NCBI RefSeq assembly: GCF_011762095.1
Contig: NZ_JAASQO010000017.1
Span: forward strand, 1-64,000
Direction of reading: 5' to 3'
DNA: 64,000 nt
From: Parvibaculum indicum
Lineage (GTDB): Bacteria; Pseudomonadota; Alphaproteobacteria; Parvibaculales; Parvibaculaceae
The notes below the pieces were generated by a model. It did not search any database and was not told the origin of the DNA. It was given only the letters and a program-made list of their open reading frames with translations. Positions 18,110 through 27,297 of the stretch are shown here, piece after piece. Positions within the stretch are counted from its first letter, which is position 1. Each line of letters begins with the position of its first letter. A program made the translations under genes and the position numbers.

Positions 18110-18164
18110 GATATAAACATTTCTTTATGTCGTCCTTGCCCCATCGGGTCGGGCTTGTTATAAC
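18110..18164 (+). promoter_or_regulatory. ahcY: Candidate operator and promoter of ahcY
   Basis: A 22-base imperfect palindrome (18110-18131) has half-sites GATATAAACA and, on the other strand, GACATAAAGA. Just downstream are TTGCCC (18136-18141), a 17-base spacer and TATAAC (18159-18164), a reasonable sigma-70 promoter. ATAAAGA-type palindromes are associated with ArsR-family SAH/SAM-responsive regulators of methionine-cycle genes; that link is inference here. Confidence 0.45.
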
Positions 18165-18234
18165 CACGCCGAATTTGCCGGGCCGACCGGCTGAAGCTGG
18201 CGCGGGGCCCGAGGCCTTGCGCGGGGTGCGCTAC

Positions 18235-18254
18235 CGCCGAAATCGGCGATTTTT
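18235..18254 (+). promoter_or_regulatory. Attenuator-like hairpin in the ahcY leader
   Basis: CGCCG-AAAT-CGGCG followed by ATTTTT lies in the roughly 150-base leader between the predicted promoter and the ahcY start. The stem is only five pairs, so it is a weak terminator at best. A nearby GAAATCGGCG repeat could form alternative pairings. Confidence 0.25.
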
Positions 18255-18321
18255 CGCGGAAATCGGCGCTGCGCCCGCAAGGCAAACACAGACCGACGAC
18301 ACCAAAGGAGTTATACCGCCC

Positions 18322-19725
18322 ATGGGTGCCAAACAGGATTACGTCATCAAAGACATCTCGCTTGCCGATTACGGTCGCAAGGAGATCGAAATCGCCGAGG
18401 CCGAGATGCCGGGCCTGATGGCCACGCGCGAGGAATATGCCAAGTCGCAGCCGCTGAAGGGTGCGCGGATTGCCGGCTCGCTGCATATGACGATCCAGAC
18501 CGCGGTTCTGATCGAGACGCTGGCCGCGCTCGGCGCCGACATTCGCTGGGCCTCCTGCAACATCTACTCGACGCAGGACCATGCCGCCGCCGCGATCGCC
18601 GCGTCGGGCACGCCGGTTTTCGCCGTGAAGGGCGAGACGCTGGATGAGTACTGGGAATACTGCCACAACATCTTCGAATGGGCCGATGGCGGCGTTCCGA
18701 ACATGATCCTCGACGATGGCGGCGACGCCACGCTGCTCATCCATCTCGGCATGCGCGCCGAGAAGGGCGACACCGCCTTCCTCGACAAGGCGCAGAACGA
18801 GGAAGAAACCGCGCTCTTCGCCTCCATCAAGAAGCGCCTGAAGGACAATCACGGCTGGTACACCAAGGTCGGCGAAGCCATCAAGGGCGTCTCCGAAGAG
18901 ACGACGACCGGCGTTCACCGCCTCTATGAAATGTTCAAGAAGGGCGAGCTGCTCTTCCCGGCGATCAATGTGAACGACAGCGTGACCAAGTCGAAATTCG
19001 ACAACCTCTATGGCTGCCGCGAATCGCTGGTGGACGGCATCCGCCGTGCGACCGACGTGATGATGTCCGGCAAGGTCGGCGTCGTCGCGGGCTTCGGCGA
19101 TGTGGGCAAGGGCTCCGCCGCCTCGCTGCGTCAGGCCGGCTGCCGCGTGCTGGTGACCGAGATCGACCCGATCTGCGCGCTCCAGGCCGCCATGGAAGGC
19201 TATGAAGTCGTGCCGATGAACGAAGCCGCGACGCGTGGCGACATCTTCGTCACCACGACGGGCAATATCGACGTCATCACCGTCGATCACATGCGCGCCA
19301 TGAAGGACCGTGCCATCGTCTGCAACATCGGCCATTTCGACAGCGAAATTCAGGTCGGTGCGCTGAAGAACTTCAAGTGGACGAACATCAAGCCGCAGGT
19401 CGACGAGATCGAGTTCCCCGACGGCAAGAAGATCACCCTGCTGGCCGAAGGCCGCCTGGTGAACCTCGGCTGCGCCACGGGCCATCCGAGCTTCGTGATG
19501 TCCGCCTCCTTCACCAACCAGGTGCTGGCCCAGATCGAACTCTTCACCAAGACCGAGGAATATCCGATCGGCGTCTACACGCTGCCCAAGTCGCTCGACG
19601 AGAAGGTGGCGATGCTGCATCTCGAAAAGATCGGCGTGAAGCTCGAGAAGATGAACAAAGAGCAGGCTGACTATATCGGCGTGCCGGTTGAAGGCCCCTT
19701 CAAGCCGGAACATTATCGCTACTAA
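18322..19725 (+). CDS. ahcY: S-adenosylhomocysteine hydrolase
   Basis: The 467-residue cytoplasmic enzyme splits S-adenosylhomocysteine to adenosine and homocysteine, relieving product inhibition of methyltransferases. It shows [14 protein letters not shown], the substrate-domain motif DDGGDATLL, the NAD-binding [12 protein letters not shown] and the C-terminal LDEKVA...[17 protein letters not shown] tail. AAAGGAG precedes the ATG at 18322. It is transcribed alone, from a promoter within the 245-base gap after ptsH to a strong terminator. Confidence 0.97.
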   Translation: MGAKQDYVIKDISLADYGRKEIEIAEAEMPGLMATREEYAKSQPLKGARIAGSLHMTIQTAVLIETLAALGADIRWASCNIYSTQDHAAAAIAASGTPVFAVKGETLDEYWEYCHNIFEWADGGVPNMILDDGGDATLLIHLGMRAEKGDTAFLDKAQNEEETALFASIKKRLKDNHGWYTKVGEAIKGVSEETTTGVHRLYEMFKKGELLFPAINVNDSVTKSKFDNLYGCRESLVDGIRRATDVMMSGKVGVVAGFGDVGKGSAASLRQAGCRVLVTEIDPICALQAAMEGYEVVPMNEAATRGDIFVTTTGNIDVITVDHMRAMKDRAIVCNIGHFDSEIQVGALKNFKWTNIKPQVDEIEFPDGKKITLLAEGRLVNLGCATGHPSFVMSASFTNQVLAQIELFTKTEEYPIGVYTLPKSLDEKVAMLHLEKIGVKLEKMNKEQADYIGVPVEGPFKPEHYRY

Positions 19726-19796
19726 GCGATTTGGCGCCGATCGCAATCGCGCCAGTCGCGAATACCAGACCGCGATCGGCGCGATTGCATTCAGGC

Positions 19797-19829
19797 AGGG
19801 CCCGGCTCCTCGTGAGCCGGGCCCTTTTT
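19797..19829 (+). terminator. Rho-independent terminator of ahcY
   Basis: A 12-base GC-rich stem (AGGGCCCGGCTC with GAGCCGGGCCCT, five-base loop) ends in TTTTT. Confidence 0.93.
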
Positions 19830-19977
19830 GTTGGCACTTTCGAAATGCCTTCGCACTTAGTGTAAACTTTCCACGGTCTGCTGATTTGGGCAGGCCGGAC
19901 CGCCCGGATCGCGTCGTTTCCAGATGAGATCCCGTAAGCAGTCTTGCGCGAACGGGGGCGGGCATAAGGAAAGCGGT

Positions 19978-22545
19978 ATGCAGGGGGCAAAAGGCAGCAA
20001 GAGGCGCGGCGGGTGGCGCGCAGGCGCGGTCGGCGCAGGCGGGGCGTTGTGGCTCGCCGCCGGGTCGGCGCGCGCCGACAATCTCGTCGGCTCCACGCTG
20101 ACGGCGCTGGGCGTTCCCGAAGAGGTCGCCGCCGAGCAGAACATCATCATCGCCTATGCCGTAGCGGCGGGCATCGCGCTCGCGGCTATCCTGTTTACCG
20201 TGGTGGCGCTGCGGGCCGCGCGCGCCGCCCGCAAGACCGCCTTCGGGCGCGAGGACGAGCTGACCGCGCTGTCGGTGCGCCTCGACACGGCCGAATCGAT
20301 CCTCGCCGCCGAACCCGACGCGCTCTTCATCTGGACGCCGGAAAGCCTGCGCGCCTCGCCGGGCACCTTTCAGGCAAGACCGCGCATCGTCGGCTCCACG
20401 GCGGGGCTGGTGGACCCGGCCTCGGGCGACCTCGACTACAATTATCTGCTGGAGCGGCTGCGGCCTGAAAATGCCGGCCGGCTCAACACCGCCGTGCAAC
20501 GCCTCCGGCGGCTCGGCGCGCGCTTCTCCCTCCATGTGGAGGCGCTGGACGGGCGCATCTTCGAGGCGGAAGGACGCCCCGCGGGCGCGCTGGCCGTGCT
20601 CTGGCTGCGCGACGTGACGGGCGAACGCGCCGAGGTCGCGCGCCTGACCGAGCGCATGCGCCAGGCCGATGCCGACCGGGCCCGCTACGAGGCGCATCTG
20701 ATGGAGGTGCCCTGCCCCGCCTGGCGGCGCGACGGGGAGGGGCGTCTGGCCTGGGTCAACCGGGCCTATGCGACCGCCGTGGACGCCGCCTCGCCCGAAG
20801 ACGCGGTATCGCGGGAACTGGAACTGCTGGGCGAGGAAGCGCTTTCCGCCATGCGCCGCACGCTTTTCGACAAGCCGCGCGTGAAGAGCCGCACCCATGC
20901 GATCATGTCCGGCGAGCGCCGCGCCCTCGATGTGGTGGAAAGCCACCTCGACGGCGGCACGGCGGGCATCGCTATCGACGTGACGGCGGAAGAAAACCTG
21001 CAGGACGATCTGAAGCGCCATATCGACAGCCATGCCGAAACGCTGAACCGGCTCAACACGGCGGTCGCAATTTGCGGGCCCGACAAGCGCCTCAAATTCC
21101 GCAATCACGCTTTCGAGGAACTCTGGGGCCTCGACGCCGCCTGGCTCGACGAAGAGCCGACCGACGGCGCGGTGCTGGACGAGTTGCGCGCGCAGCGCCG
21201 CCTGCCCGAACAGGCGAATTTCCAGGCCTGGAAGCAGGCGCGCATGGAGCTTTACACCTCCACCGAGCCGGTGGAGGAGTTCTGGCACCTGCCGGACGGG
21301 CGCACGGTGAAACTGAACGCGCAGGCGCATCCCTTCGGCGGCGTCATCTATCTCTACGAGAACGTCACCGAGCGGCTCAATCTGGAAAGCTCCTACAACA
21401 CGCTGGCGCGGGTGCAGCGCGAGACGATCGACCACCTCTATGAGGGTGTGGCGGTCTTCGGCAGCGACGGACGGCTGAAGCTCTCCAACCCCGCCTATGG
21501 CCGCATCTGGGGCCTGTCGGATGAGCAGCTGGCCGACGAACCGCATGTCAGCGACGTCATCGACCTCAGCCGGGCGCTCTACGCGGAACCGGAAGAAGCC
21601 GAATTGCTGCGCACGCAGGTGACGACGGTCTCGGGCATGAGGGCGAATGCGACGGGCCGCCTCAACCGGCCCGACGAGACGGTGGTCGATTTCGCCATCG
21701 TGCCGTTGCCCGACGGGGCGACGCTCATCACCTATCTCGACGTGACCGACGCGACGCGCATGGAGATCGCGCTCAGGGAACGCAATGACGCGCTGGAAAC
21801 GGCGGACCGGCTGAAGTCGGAATTCATCAGCCATGTCTCCTATCAGTTGCGCACCCCGCTCACCAATATCATCGGCTTCGGCGAAATCCTGGAATCGGAA
21901 ATGTTCGGCGGGCTGGAGCCGCGCCAGCACGAATATATGCAGGGCATTCTCGAAAGCTCGCAGACCCTGCTCGACACGGTGAACGACATTCTGGACCTCG
22001 CCGTGATCGAGGCGGGCGCGATGACGCTCGATCTTTCCGATATGGAAATTTCCGAAGTGCTCTACGCCGCGGAAGAATTCGCGCAGCGTCCGGCCCAGAA
22101 GAGCAAGGTGGGGCTGAAGGTCGATTGCCCGGCCGATACGGGTGCGATCCGCGCCGACGAAAAGCGCATCAAGCAGATCATGATCAACCTGCTGTCGAAC
22201 GCGCTCTCCTTCACCAGCCCCGGCGACACCATCACCATCGGCGCGCGGCGGCATGAAAATTCGGTCGAGCTTTACGTGGCCGATACGGGCGACGGCATCA
22301 AACCGGAGTTCCAGTCCACCGTCTTCGACCGTTTCGAGGCGCATGGCGGACAGGACCGCCGCCGCGGCGCGGGGCTCGGCCTGTCGCTGGTGCGCTCCTT
22401 CGTGGAACTGCATGGCGGCTGGGTGACGCTGGAAAGCGCGCCGGACCTCGGCACCCGCGTGACCTGCCACCTGCCGGTCCGCGCCGCCCCGCCCCGTCCC
22501 CCCGAGACGCCGGCGCTGAGCGATCAGGGCGCGGTGGTGGACTGA
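19978..22545 (+). CDS. divL: DivL-type cell-cycle pseudo-histidine kinase
   Basis: The 855-residue protein has an N-terminal membrane helix (IIIAYAVAAGIALAAILFTVVAL, near residues 57-80), several PAS-like regions, a dimerisation domain and an ATPase domain (NLLSNALSF, DTGDGI, GAGLGLSLVRSFVELHGG). The phospho-accepting His is replaced by Tyr622 in SHVSYQLRTPLTNIIGF, the defining mark of DivL, which in Caulobacter reads DivK phosphorylation and steers CckA toward CtrA. The ATG at 19978 follows AAGGA and is preferred to one at 19924. It lies after ahcY and its terminator. Confidence 0.92.
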   Translation: MQGAKGSKRRGGWRAGAVGAGGALWLAAGSARADNLVGSTLTALGVPEEVAAEQNIIIAYAVAAGIALAAILFTVVALRAARAARKTAFGREDELTALSVRLDTAESILAAEPDALFIWTPESLRASPGTFQARPRIVGSTAGLVDPASGDLDYNYLLERLRPENAGRLNTAVQRLRRLGARFSLHVEALDGRIFEAEGRPAGALAVLWLRDVTGERAEVARLTERMRQADADRARYEAHLMEVPCPAWRRDGEGRLAWVNRAYATAVDAASPEDAVSRELELLGEEALSAMRRTLFDKPRVKSRTHAIMSGERRALDVVESHLDGGTAGIAIDVTAEENLQDDLKRHIDSHAETLNRLNTAVAICGPDKRLKFRNHAFEELWGLDAAWLDEEPTDGAVLDELRAQRRLPEQANFQAWKQARMELYTSTEPVEEFWHLPDGRTVKLNAQAHPFGGVIYLYENVTERLNLESSYNTLARVQRETIDHLYEGVAVFGSDGRLKLSNPAYGRIWGLSDEQLADEPHVSDVIDLSRALYAEPEEAELLRTQVTTVSGMRANATGRLNRPDETVVDFAIVPLPDGATLITYLDVTDATRMEIALRERNDALETADRLKSEFISHVSYQLRTPLTNIIGFGEILESEMFGGLEPRQHEYMQGILESSQTLLDTVNDILDLAVIEAGAMTLDLSDMEISEVLYAAEEFAQRPAQKSKVGLKVDCPADTGAIRADEKRIKQIMINLLSNALSFTSPGDTITIGARRHENSVELYVADTGDGIKPEFQSTVFDRFEAHGGQDRRRGAGLGLSLVRSFVELHGGWVTLESAPDLGTRVTCHLPVRAAPPRPPETPALSDQGAVVD

Positions 22546-22556
22546 GGCTCTCCTGC

Positions 22557-22588
22557 ATCGTCATTCCGGGCTCGACCCGGAATCCATT
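22557..22588. repeat. REP-like palindrome, single unit
   Basis: ATTCCGGG-CTCGA-CCCGGAAT flanked by TCGTC and CCATT. The same unit recurs at 22963-22990 and, in variants, at 30194-30256 and 34494-34582, always between genes. Confidence 0.75.
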
Positions 22589-22601
22589 CAGAGGATGAGG
22601 C

Positions 22602-22892
22602 GTGAAAGGCGGTTGGGTTTACATCATGACCAACGCGCCACGCGAGACGCTCTATACCGATGTCACGGCGGATATTGCGCGCCGCATAACGGAGCATCGC
22701 GAAGGGCTGGCCGACGGCTTCACGAAACGCTATGGGCTGAAGCGTCTGGTATATGCCGAACGATACGAGGAGATCGAGCAAGCCATCGCGCGAGAAAAGC
22801 AGCTCAAGAACTGGAAGCGCGCGTGGAAGATCGATTTGATCGTTTCGGCGAACCCCGATTGGGATGATCTTTACGACACGCTTCTTTCATGA
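22602..22892 (+). CDS. GIY-YIG nuclease-superfamily protein with altered motif
   Basis: The 96-residue single-domain protein fits the short UPF0213/YhbQ-like GIY-YIG family: WVYIMTN as the GIY strand, LYTDVTADIARRITEH as the YIG segment with the conserved Arg, and AIAREKQLKNWKR with the catalytic Glu. The usual Gly of LYxGxT is Asp here (LYTDVT), which may impair activity. The start is GTG behind GAGG. It is flanked on both sides by REP-like palindromes, as if the gene and repeats had been inserted together after divL. The biological role of this short family is poorly known. Confidence 0.75.
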   Translation: MKGGWVYIMTNAPRETLYTDVTADIARRITEHREGLADGFTKRYGLKRLVYAERYEEIEQAIAREKQLKNWKRAWKIDLIVSANPDWDDLYDTLLS

Positions 22893-22903
22893 GGAAAGGC
22901 CGG

Positions 22904-22990
22904 ATGGACCCCGGGGCAAGCCCGGGGTGACGACTCTCGTTTGTTGAGAAATTTCACTCACTCGTCATTCCGGGCTCGCCCCGGAATCCA
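22904..22990. repeat. Inverted pair of REP-like palindromes
   Basis: Unit one (22904-22934, ACCCCGGGGCAAGCCCGGGGT core) and unit two (22963-22990, ATTCCGGG core) face each other about 28 bases apart, a BIME-like arrangement between two convergent genes. The structure may also act as a transcription stop for both. Confidence 0.7.
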
Positions 22991-22999
22991 TCTTCAGTC

Positions 23000-24508
23000 T
23001 CAGCTCGCCAGGCGTTCCGGTTCTTCCACCGCCGGGCGGGCATTGCTCGGCGCGGGGTTGGAGAACTCCATGGCACCGTCGTCGAGCTTGCCGAAGCGCA
23101 GCATCATCATGTCCTTGGCGTAGTTCTGATAGAGCTTCCACGGCTTGCGGTCGCCCTGCTTGGGGAAGAGATGCTGGGCGCGCTGGATGTAGCCGGAGGA
23201 CAGGTCGAGCCACGGCTCTTCGCCGAGCTCGGGATCCTTCACGCGCGGCGTACACTGACGATTGCCGGTCTTCTTCATTTCGTTCAGCAGGCGGCAGACA
23301 TATTCGCAGGTGAGATCGCATTTCAGCGTCCAGGACGCATTGGTGTAGCCGAAGCAGGAGGCAAGGTTCGGCACGTCGGAATACATCATGCCCTTGTAGC
23401 TCATCGTCTCGCTGGGATGGACGGGGGTGCCGTCCACCGAGAGTTCGACCCCGCCCAGCATCTTGAGCTTGAGTCCCGTCGCGGTGACGACGAGATCGGC
23501 CTCGAGTTCCTTGCCGGATTTGAGCAGGATGCCTTTCTCGGTAAAGCGTTCGATGTGGTCGGTCTCGACGGAGGCCTTGCCTTCGCGGATGGAGGCGAAG
23601 AGGTCGCCGTTCGGCACGAGGCAGAGGCGCTGGTCCCACGGATTGTAGGACGGCGTGAAATGCGTCTTCACATCGTAATCGGGGCCGAGTTCCGCGCGCA
23701 CGCCCTTGAGCAGCAGCGCCTTCACTTTTTCCGGCGCCTTGCGGCACATGCGGAAGAAATACATGCCGAGCAGCACGTTCTTCCACCGGGTAAGGCCATA
23801 GGCCCATTTGGTGGGAAGGTTGCGCCTCAGCCAGTTGGCGATCTTGTCTTCGGCGGGCCGTGCGACGACATAGGTCGGCGAGCGTTGCAGCATGGTGACA
23901 TGGGCGGCTTCATCCGCCATTTCCGGCACCAGCGTCACGGCGGTCGCGCCCGAGCCGATCACCACGACCTTTTTATCCTTGAAGTCGATGTCGTCGGTCC
24001 ATTTCTGCGGATGGACGATACGGCCCTTGAAATCCTCCGTCCCCTGAAAGTCCGGCGTATAGCCTTCGTCGTAATCGTAATAGCCCGAGCAGACGAAAAA
24101 GAAATTACAGGTGAATTCGGCAGTCTCGCCGGTATCGCCGCGCTCCGTCTTCACGGTCCAGAGCGCGTGGTCGGACGACCATGAGGCGCCCGTCACCTTG
24201 TGGCTGTAGCGGATGTGGCGGTCGATGCCGTAATCGGCCGCCGTCTCCTTCAGGTAGTTCAGGATGTTCGGCCCGTCGGCGATGGCCTTGGCTTCCTTCC
24301 AGGGGCGGAAGGAATAGCCCAGCGTATACATGTCGCTGTCGGAGCGGATGCCGGGATAGCGGAAGAGGTCCCAGGTGCCGCCCATGTTCTCGCGGCCTTC
24401 CAGGATCACATAGGAGCGGTCCGGGCAATTGGCCTGCAGGTGGTAGCCCGCGCCAATGCCGGAAATGCCGGCACCCACAATGACCACGTCGAAATGTTCC
24501 GTCCCCAT
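23000..24508 (-). CDS. FAD-dependent Baeyer-Villiger-type monooxygenase
   Basis: The 502-residue protein has an N-terminal FAD fold (VVIVGAGISGIGAGYHL), the Baeyer-Villiger fingerprint FKGRIVHPQKW (FxGxxxHxxxW, near residue 160), and a second Rossmann motif for NADPH (VVVIGSGATAVTL). It resembles the EtaA/group-I branch that inserts oxygen into ketones or oxidises sulfides. The natural substrate is unknown. It is divergent from the RluA-type gene across 220 bases and stands alone. Ferredoxin, reductase and molybdenum-hydroxylase genes nearby suggest a catabolic neighbourhood. Confidence 0.88.
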   Translation of the reverse strand: MGTEHFDVVIVGAGISGIGAGYHLQANCPDRSYVILEGRENMGGTWDLFRYPGIRSDSDMYTLGYSFRPWKEAKAIADGPNILNYLKETAADYGIDRHIRYSHKVTGASWSSDHALWTVKTERGDTGETAEFTCNFFFVCSGYYDYDEGYTPDFQGTEDFKGRIVHPQKWTDDIDFKDKKVVVIGSGATAVTLVPEMADEAAHVTMLQRSPTYVVARPAEDKIANWLRRNLPTKWAYGLTRWKNVLLGMYFFRMCRKAPEKVKALLLKGVRAELGPDYDVKTHFTPSYNPWDQRLCLVPNGDLFASIREGKASVETDHIERFTEKGILLKSGKELEADLVVTATGLKLKMLGGVELSVDGTPVHPSETMSYKGMMYSDVPNLASCFGYTNASWTLKCDLTCEYVCRLLNEMKKTGNRQCTPRVKDPELGEEPWLDLSSGYIQRAQHLFPKQGDRKPWKLYQNYAKDMMMLRFGKLDDGAMEFSNPAPSNARPAVEEPERLAS

Positions 24509-24729
24509 AAATCTCGCTCCCGGGAGTAGTTGATTGGTTGACCAGGTTTTTCACCTTGCTGACATTTTATCAGAATATATCCGAGCATGCCGCTACGTTT
24601 TATGTAGGGTTTCGTGATGTAAAGCAAAGTGGCGGGTTTCGGTGGGTTTTCAGGCGGCCGCGCCCGTATGGCCGCCGGAGGTGAGGGTCATGCATTGCCC
24701 CCGCGCCGTATTTTCCCCATACCAGTCCC

Positions 24730-25404
24730 ATGAACGCCCCCCGCCCCTTCACCTACGACCCGCCGACGGAGCCCTGGCTTACCGTGCTGCATGAGGATGA
24801 CGACATTCTCGTGCTGTCGAAGCCGTCCGGGCTCCTCACCGTGCCGGGGAAGGAGGCGCATCTGGCGGACTGTCTGGAAGCGCGCGCGGTGACGCGCTGG
24901 GGCGCGGCGCGGATCGTCCACCGGCTCGACAAGGATACGTCCGGCGTCATGGTGCTGGGCCGCCACGACAAGGCGCAGCGTCATCTCGGCAAACAGTTCC
25001 AGAGCCGCCGCGTGGGGAAAACCTATATCGCCCGCGTTGCCGGCCATGTGAACGGGGACAGCGGCGAGGTCGACCTGCCGATCGCGACCGACCCGGAGCG
25101 CCGCCCCATGCAGCGGATCGATCACGAGCGCGGGCGCGCCGCCATCACGCGATGGGAGGTGATGGCGCGCGAAGAGGGCGCGATGCCGGTGACGCGCCTC
25201 AAGCTCATGCCGGTGACCGGGCGCTCGCATCAATTGCGGCTGCATCTGGCGCATCTCGGCCACCCGATCCTCGGCGACGCCTTTTATGCAGACGACGCCA
25301 TCTTCGAGGCCGCGCCGCGCCTGCAGCTTCATGCCGAGACGCTGGCCTTGCGTCATCCGAACGGCGGCGCGAGGGTAAGTTTCACGGACCCCACGCCGTT
25401 CTAG
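24730..25404 (+). CDS. RluA-family pseudouridine synthase
   Basis: The 224-residue protein carries the catalytic motif RIVHRLDKDTSGVMVLGR (catalytic Asp in HRLDxxTSG) and the downstream GRSHQLRLHLAHLGHPILGD signature. It lacks an N-terminal S4 domain, as RluA itself does. It isomerises uridine in rRNA or tRNA; the target site cannot be assigned. The gene for a glutathione transferase-like protein follows after about 20 bases. Confidence 0.9.
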   Translation: MNAPRPFTYDPPTEPWLTVLHEDDDILVLSKPSGLLTVPGKEAHLADCLEARAVTRWGAARIVHRLDKDTSGVMVLGRHDKAQRHLGKQFQSRRVGKTYIARVAGHVNGDSGEVDLPIATDPERRPMQRIDHERGRAAITRWEVMAREEGAMPVTRLKLMPVTGRSHQLRLHLAHLGHPILGDAFYADDAIFEAAPRLQLHAETLALRHPNGGARVSFTDPTPF

Positions 25405-25427
25405 CGGCACACCCCATAGAGGCCGAC

Positions 25428-26156
25428 ATGGCAAAACCCTACGAACTCTTTTACTGGCCGGGCATTCCGGGCCGGGGCGAATTCATCCGTCTGGCGCTGG
25501 AAGATGCGGGCGCGCCTTATGTGGATGTGGCGCGCGAGCGCACGGACGGTTTCGCCGAAATGCGGAAGCTGATGGAAGAAAGCGAGCGCCCGTCCTTCGC
25601 CTGCCCGATCCTGCGGCACGGGAAAACGGTGATCGGCCAGACGCCGCTCATATTGCATTGGCTGGGGCCACGCATCGGCCTGGCGCCGGAGACGGAGGCG
25701 ACGCGGCTCTGGCTGCACCAGATCCAGCTCACCATCGCCGATTTCGCGGTGGAGGCGCATGACACGCATCACCCGATCTCGATGATGTTCTATTACGAAG
25801 ACCAGATCGAAGAGTCGAAGCGCCGCGCGACATGGTTCCGCACCGACCGCCTGCCGCAAATTCTCGGCTGGTTCGAGACGATCCTTGAGCGCAACCCGGC
25901 GAATGCGAAACGCAAAAGCCCCGTGCTGGCGGGCCGCAGCGTGACCTATGCCGACATCTCGCTCTATTTCCTGATCGACGGGCTCGATTTCGCTTTCCCC
26001 AAGGCAATGAAACGGGCGAGCCGCAAGGCGCCGCTCACCCGCGCTCTGGCCGAGGGCGTGGCCGCCCGGCCGAATATCGCCGCTTATCTCGAAAGCGACA
26101 GGCGGCAGGAGTTCGGCGACGGGCTGTTCCGGCACTATCCGGAACTGGACGGGTAG
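25428..26156 (+). CDS. Glutathione S-transferase family protein
   Basis: The 242-residue protein has a thioredoxin-like N-terminal domain (YELFYWPGIPGRGEFIRLALEDAG, with a candidate active-site Tyr near residue 9) and an all-helical C-terminal domain with the VTYADISLYFLIDGL motif. FACPILRHG fills the cis-Pro glutathione-binding position. The ATG at 25428 follows AGAGG, with the upstream RluA-type gene ending 23 bases before. The substrate is unknown; detoxification is the general expectation. Confidence 0.82.
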   Translation: MAKPYELFYWPGIPGRGEFIRLALEDAGAPYVDVARERTDGFAEMRKLMEESERPSFACPILRHGKTVIGQTPLILHWLGPRIGLAPETEATRLWLHQIQLTIADFAVEAHDTHHPISMMFYYEDQIEESKRRATWFRTDRLPQILGWFETILERNPANAKRKSPVLAGRSVTYADISLYFLIDGLDFAFPKAMKRASRKAPLTRALAEGVAARPNIAAYLESDRRQEFGDGLFRHYPELDG

Positions 26157-26162
26157 CCGCGG

Positions 26163-26588
26163 CTACTCGCCCGTGAGGATCGTCTGAACCTCGTTCGCAT
26201 CGGCCTGGGCCTTGGCGAGATCGGTTTCGGCGATCCCGGCGCGCGCCGCCTCGGCGGCCTTTTCGAGCTCGGCCTTGCGGGCGTCGTCGGCGGTATTGGG
26301 AATGGCGCCGCCGGTCGCCTTGCAGGGATTGAGCTCATCGGCGTCGAAGCCGTCGCCCTTTTCGCCGACAAGGCAGTTCAGTGCGTGATGCAGGTGCATA
26401 TGCACGCCCTTGATGCCGCTGGACCCCGCCGCGAAGCCCGCATGCTGGGCGGCGGTTTCGGCGGATTTGGCCGCATCGGCGGCGCTGGCGGGCGCGGCGA
26501 ACACGAGCCCGCCCGCCGCGAGCGCGAAGCCGGCGGCAAGCATGGTCTTGCGCAAGGGGGTGAAGGGGCGTTTCGCGAGATCGGTCAT
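26163..26588 (-). CDS. Exported small protein of unknown function
   Basis: The 141-residue product has a long signal peptide (TMLAAGFALAAGGLVFAAPASA, mature end near residue 37). The middle contains a His-rich GVHMHLHHALNC segment and a second Cys in ELNPCKATGG, so a metal-binding or disulfide-bonded loop is possible. The C-terminal third is an Ala/Glu-rich helix. I do not recognise the family. GGAG lies before the ATG. It is convergent with the GST-like gene. Confidence 0.6.
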   Translation of the reverse strand: MTDLAKRPFTPLRKTMLAAGFALAAGGLVFAAPASAADAAKSAETAAQHAGFAAGSSGIKGVHMHLHHALNCLVGEKGDGFDADELNPCKATGGAIPNTADDARKAELEKAAEAARAGIAETDLAKAQADANEVQTILTGE

Positions 26589-26812
26589 GGGGGAACTCCT
26601 TTTGTCGGGGTCATTGTCGTTCCGTGGATCAGGGCTAAATCCCGTTTGCGACCAAAATCGGGCAGGCGCCCGGCTCGCCTACCGCATGCCGGGCTACCGA
26701 ATGACCGAAATCGTCAAAATAGTCAGTGACACATCTGACGGGCCGCGTTAGCGTTGCCGCCGAGGGCGGGAAATCAGAGGGCGCCCGCATCGCAGCCGGA
26801 GGAGATCTCGCC

Positions 26813-27280
26813 ATGCCGATCAGCTTCAGGGTCAACGGGAAAGAACACACGCTCGATGTGGAGGAGGACATGCCGCTCCTCTGGGCGTTGCGCGACGAGC
26901 TGGGTCTGACCGGCACCAAATTCGGCTGCGGCATCGCCGCCTGCGGCGCCTGCACCGTGCAGGTGGACGGCATGGCGATGCGAAGCTGCTCCGTCCCGGT
27001 TTCCTATGCCGACGGATCCGACATCACCACCATCGAGGGGCTGGCCGCGACGCATGGCGCGGAAGAAGGCGGCCTCTCGCCGCTTCAGCAGGCCTGGATC
27101 GAACGCCAGGTGCCCCAATGCGGCTATTGCCAGTCCGGCATGCTGATGGCGGTGGATGCGCTGCTGAAGGACAATCCGCAGCCCAGCGACGACGAGATCG
27201 GGCAGGCCATCACCAATATCTGCCGCTGCGGCTCCTATCCGCGCGTGGTGGCGGCCATCCGCGACGTGACGCGCGCCTGA
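26813..27280 (+). CDS. Molybdenum hydroxylase, [2Fe-2S] small subunit
   Basis: The 155-residue protein has the plant-type [2Fe-2S] motif (GCGIAACGACTVQ, then RSC) and the second cluster motif (QCGYCQSGM and NICRCGSYPRV), the standard layout of the small subunit of isoquinoline 1-oxidoreductase/aldehyde-oxidase enzymes. It passes electrons from the molybdenum subunit encoded 17 bases downstream. GGAGGAG precedes the ATG at 26813. No FAD subunit gene is present, which matches the two-subunit Ior type. Confidence 0.9.
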   Translation: MPISFRVNGKEHTLDVEEDMPLLWALRDELGLTGTKFGCGIAACGACTVQVDGMAMRSCSVPVSYADGSDITTIEGLAATHGAEEGGLSPLQQAWIERQVPQCGYCQSGMLMAVDALLKDNPQPSDDEIGQAITNICRCGSYPRVVAAIRDVTRA

Positions 27281-27297
27281 ACGGGGAGGACGGGACC

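Noticed and set aside
18200-18290. SAH riboswitch upstream of ahcY
   Set aside because: Only one strand segment resembles the consensus; the CCAGGCTCG core segment is not found, so I did not call it.
17848-22470. A 1540-codon open frame antisense to ahcY and divL
   Set aside because: It is the complement of two strongly conserved genes; high GC removes stops from the antisense frame, and the translation is rich in His/Arg with no domain.
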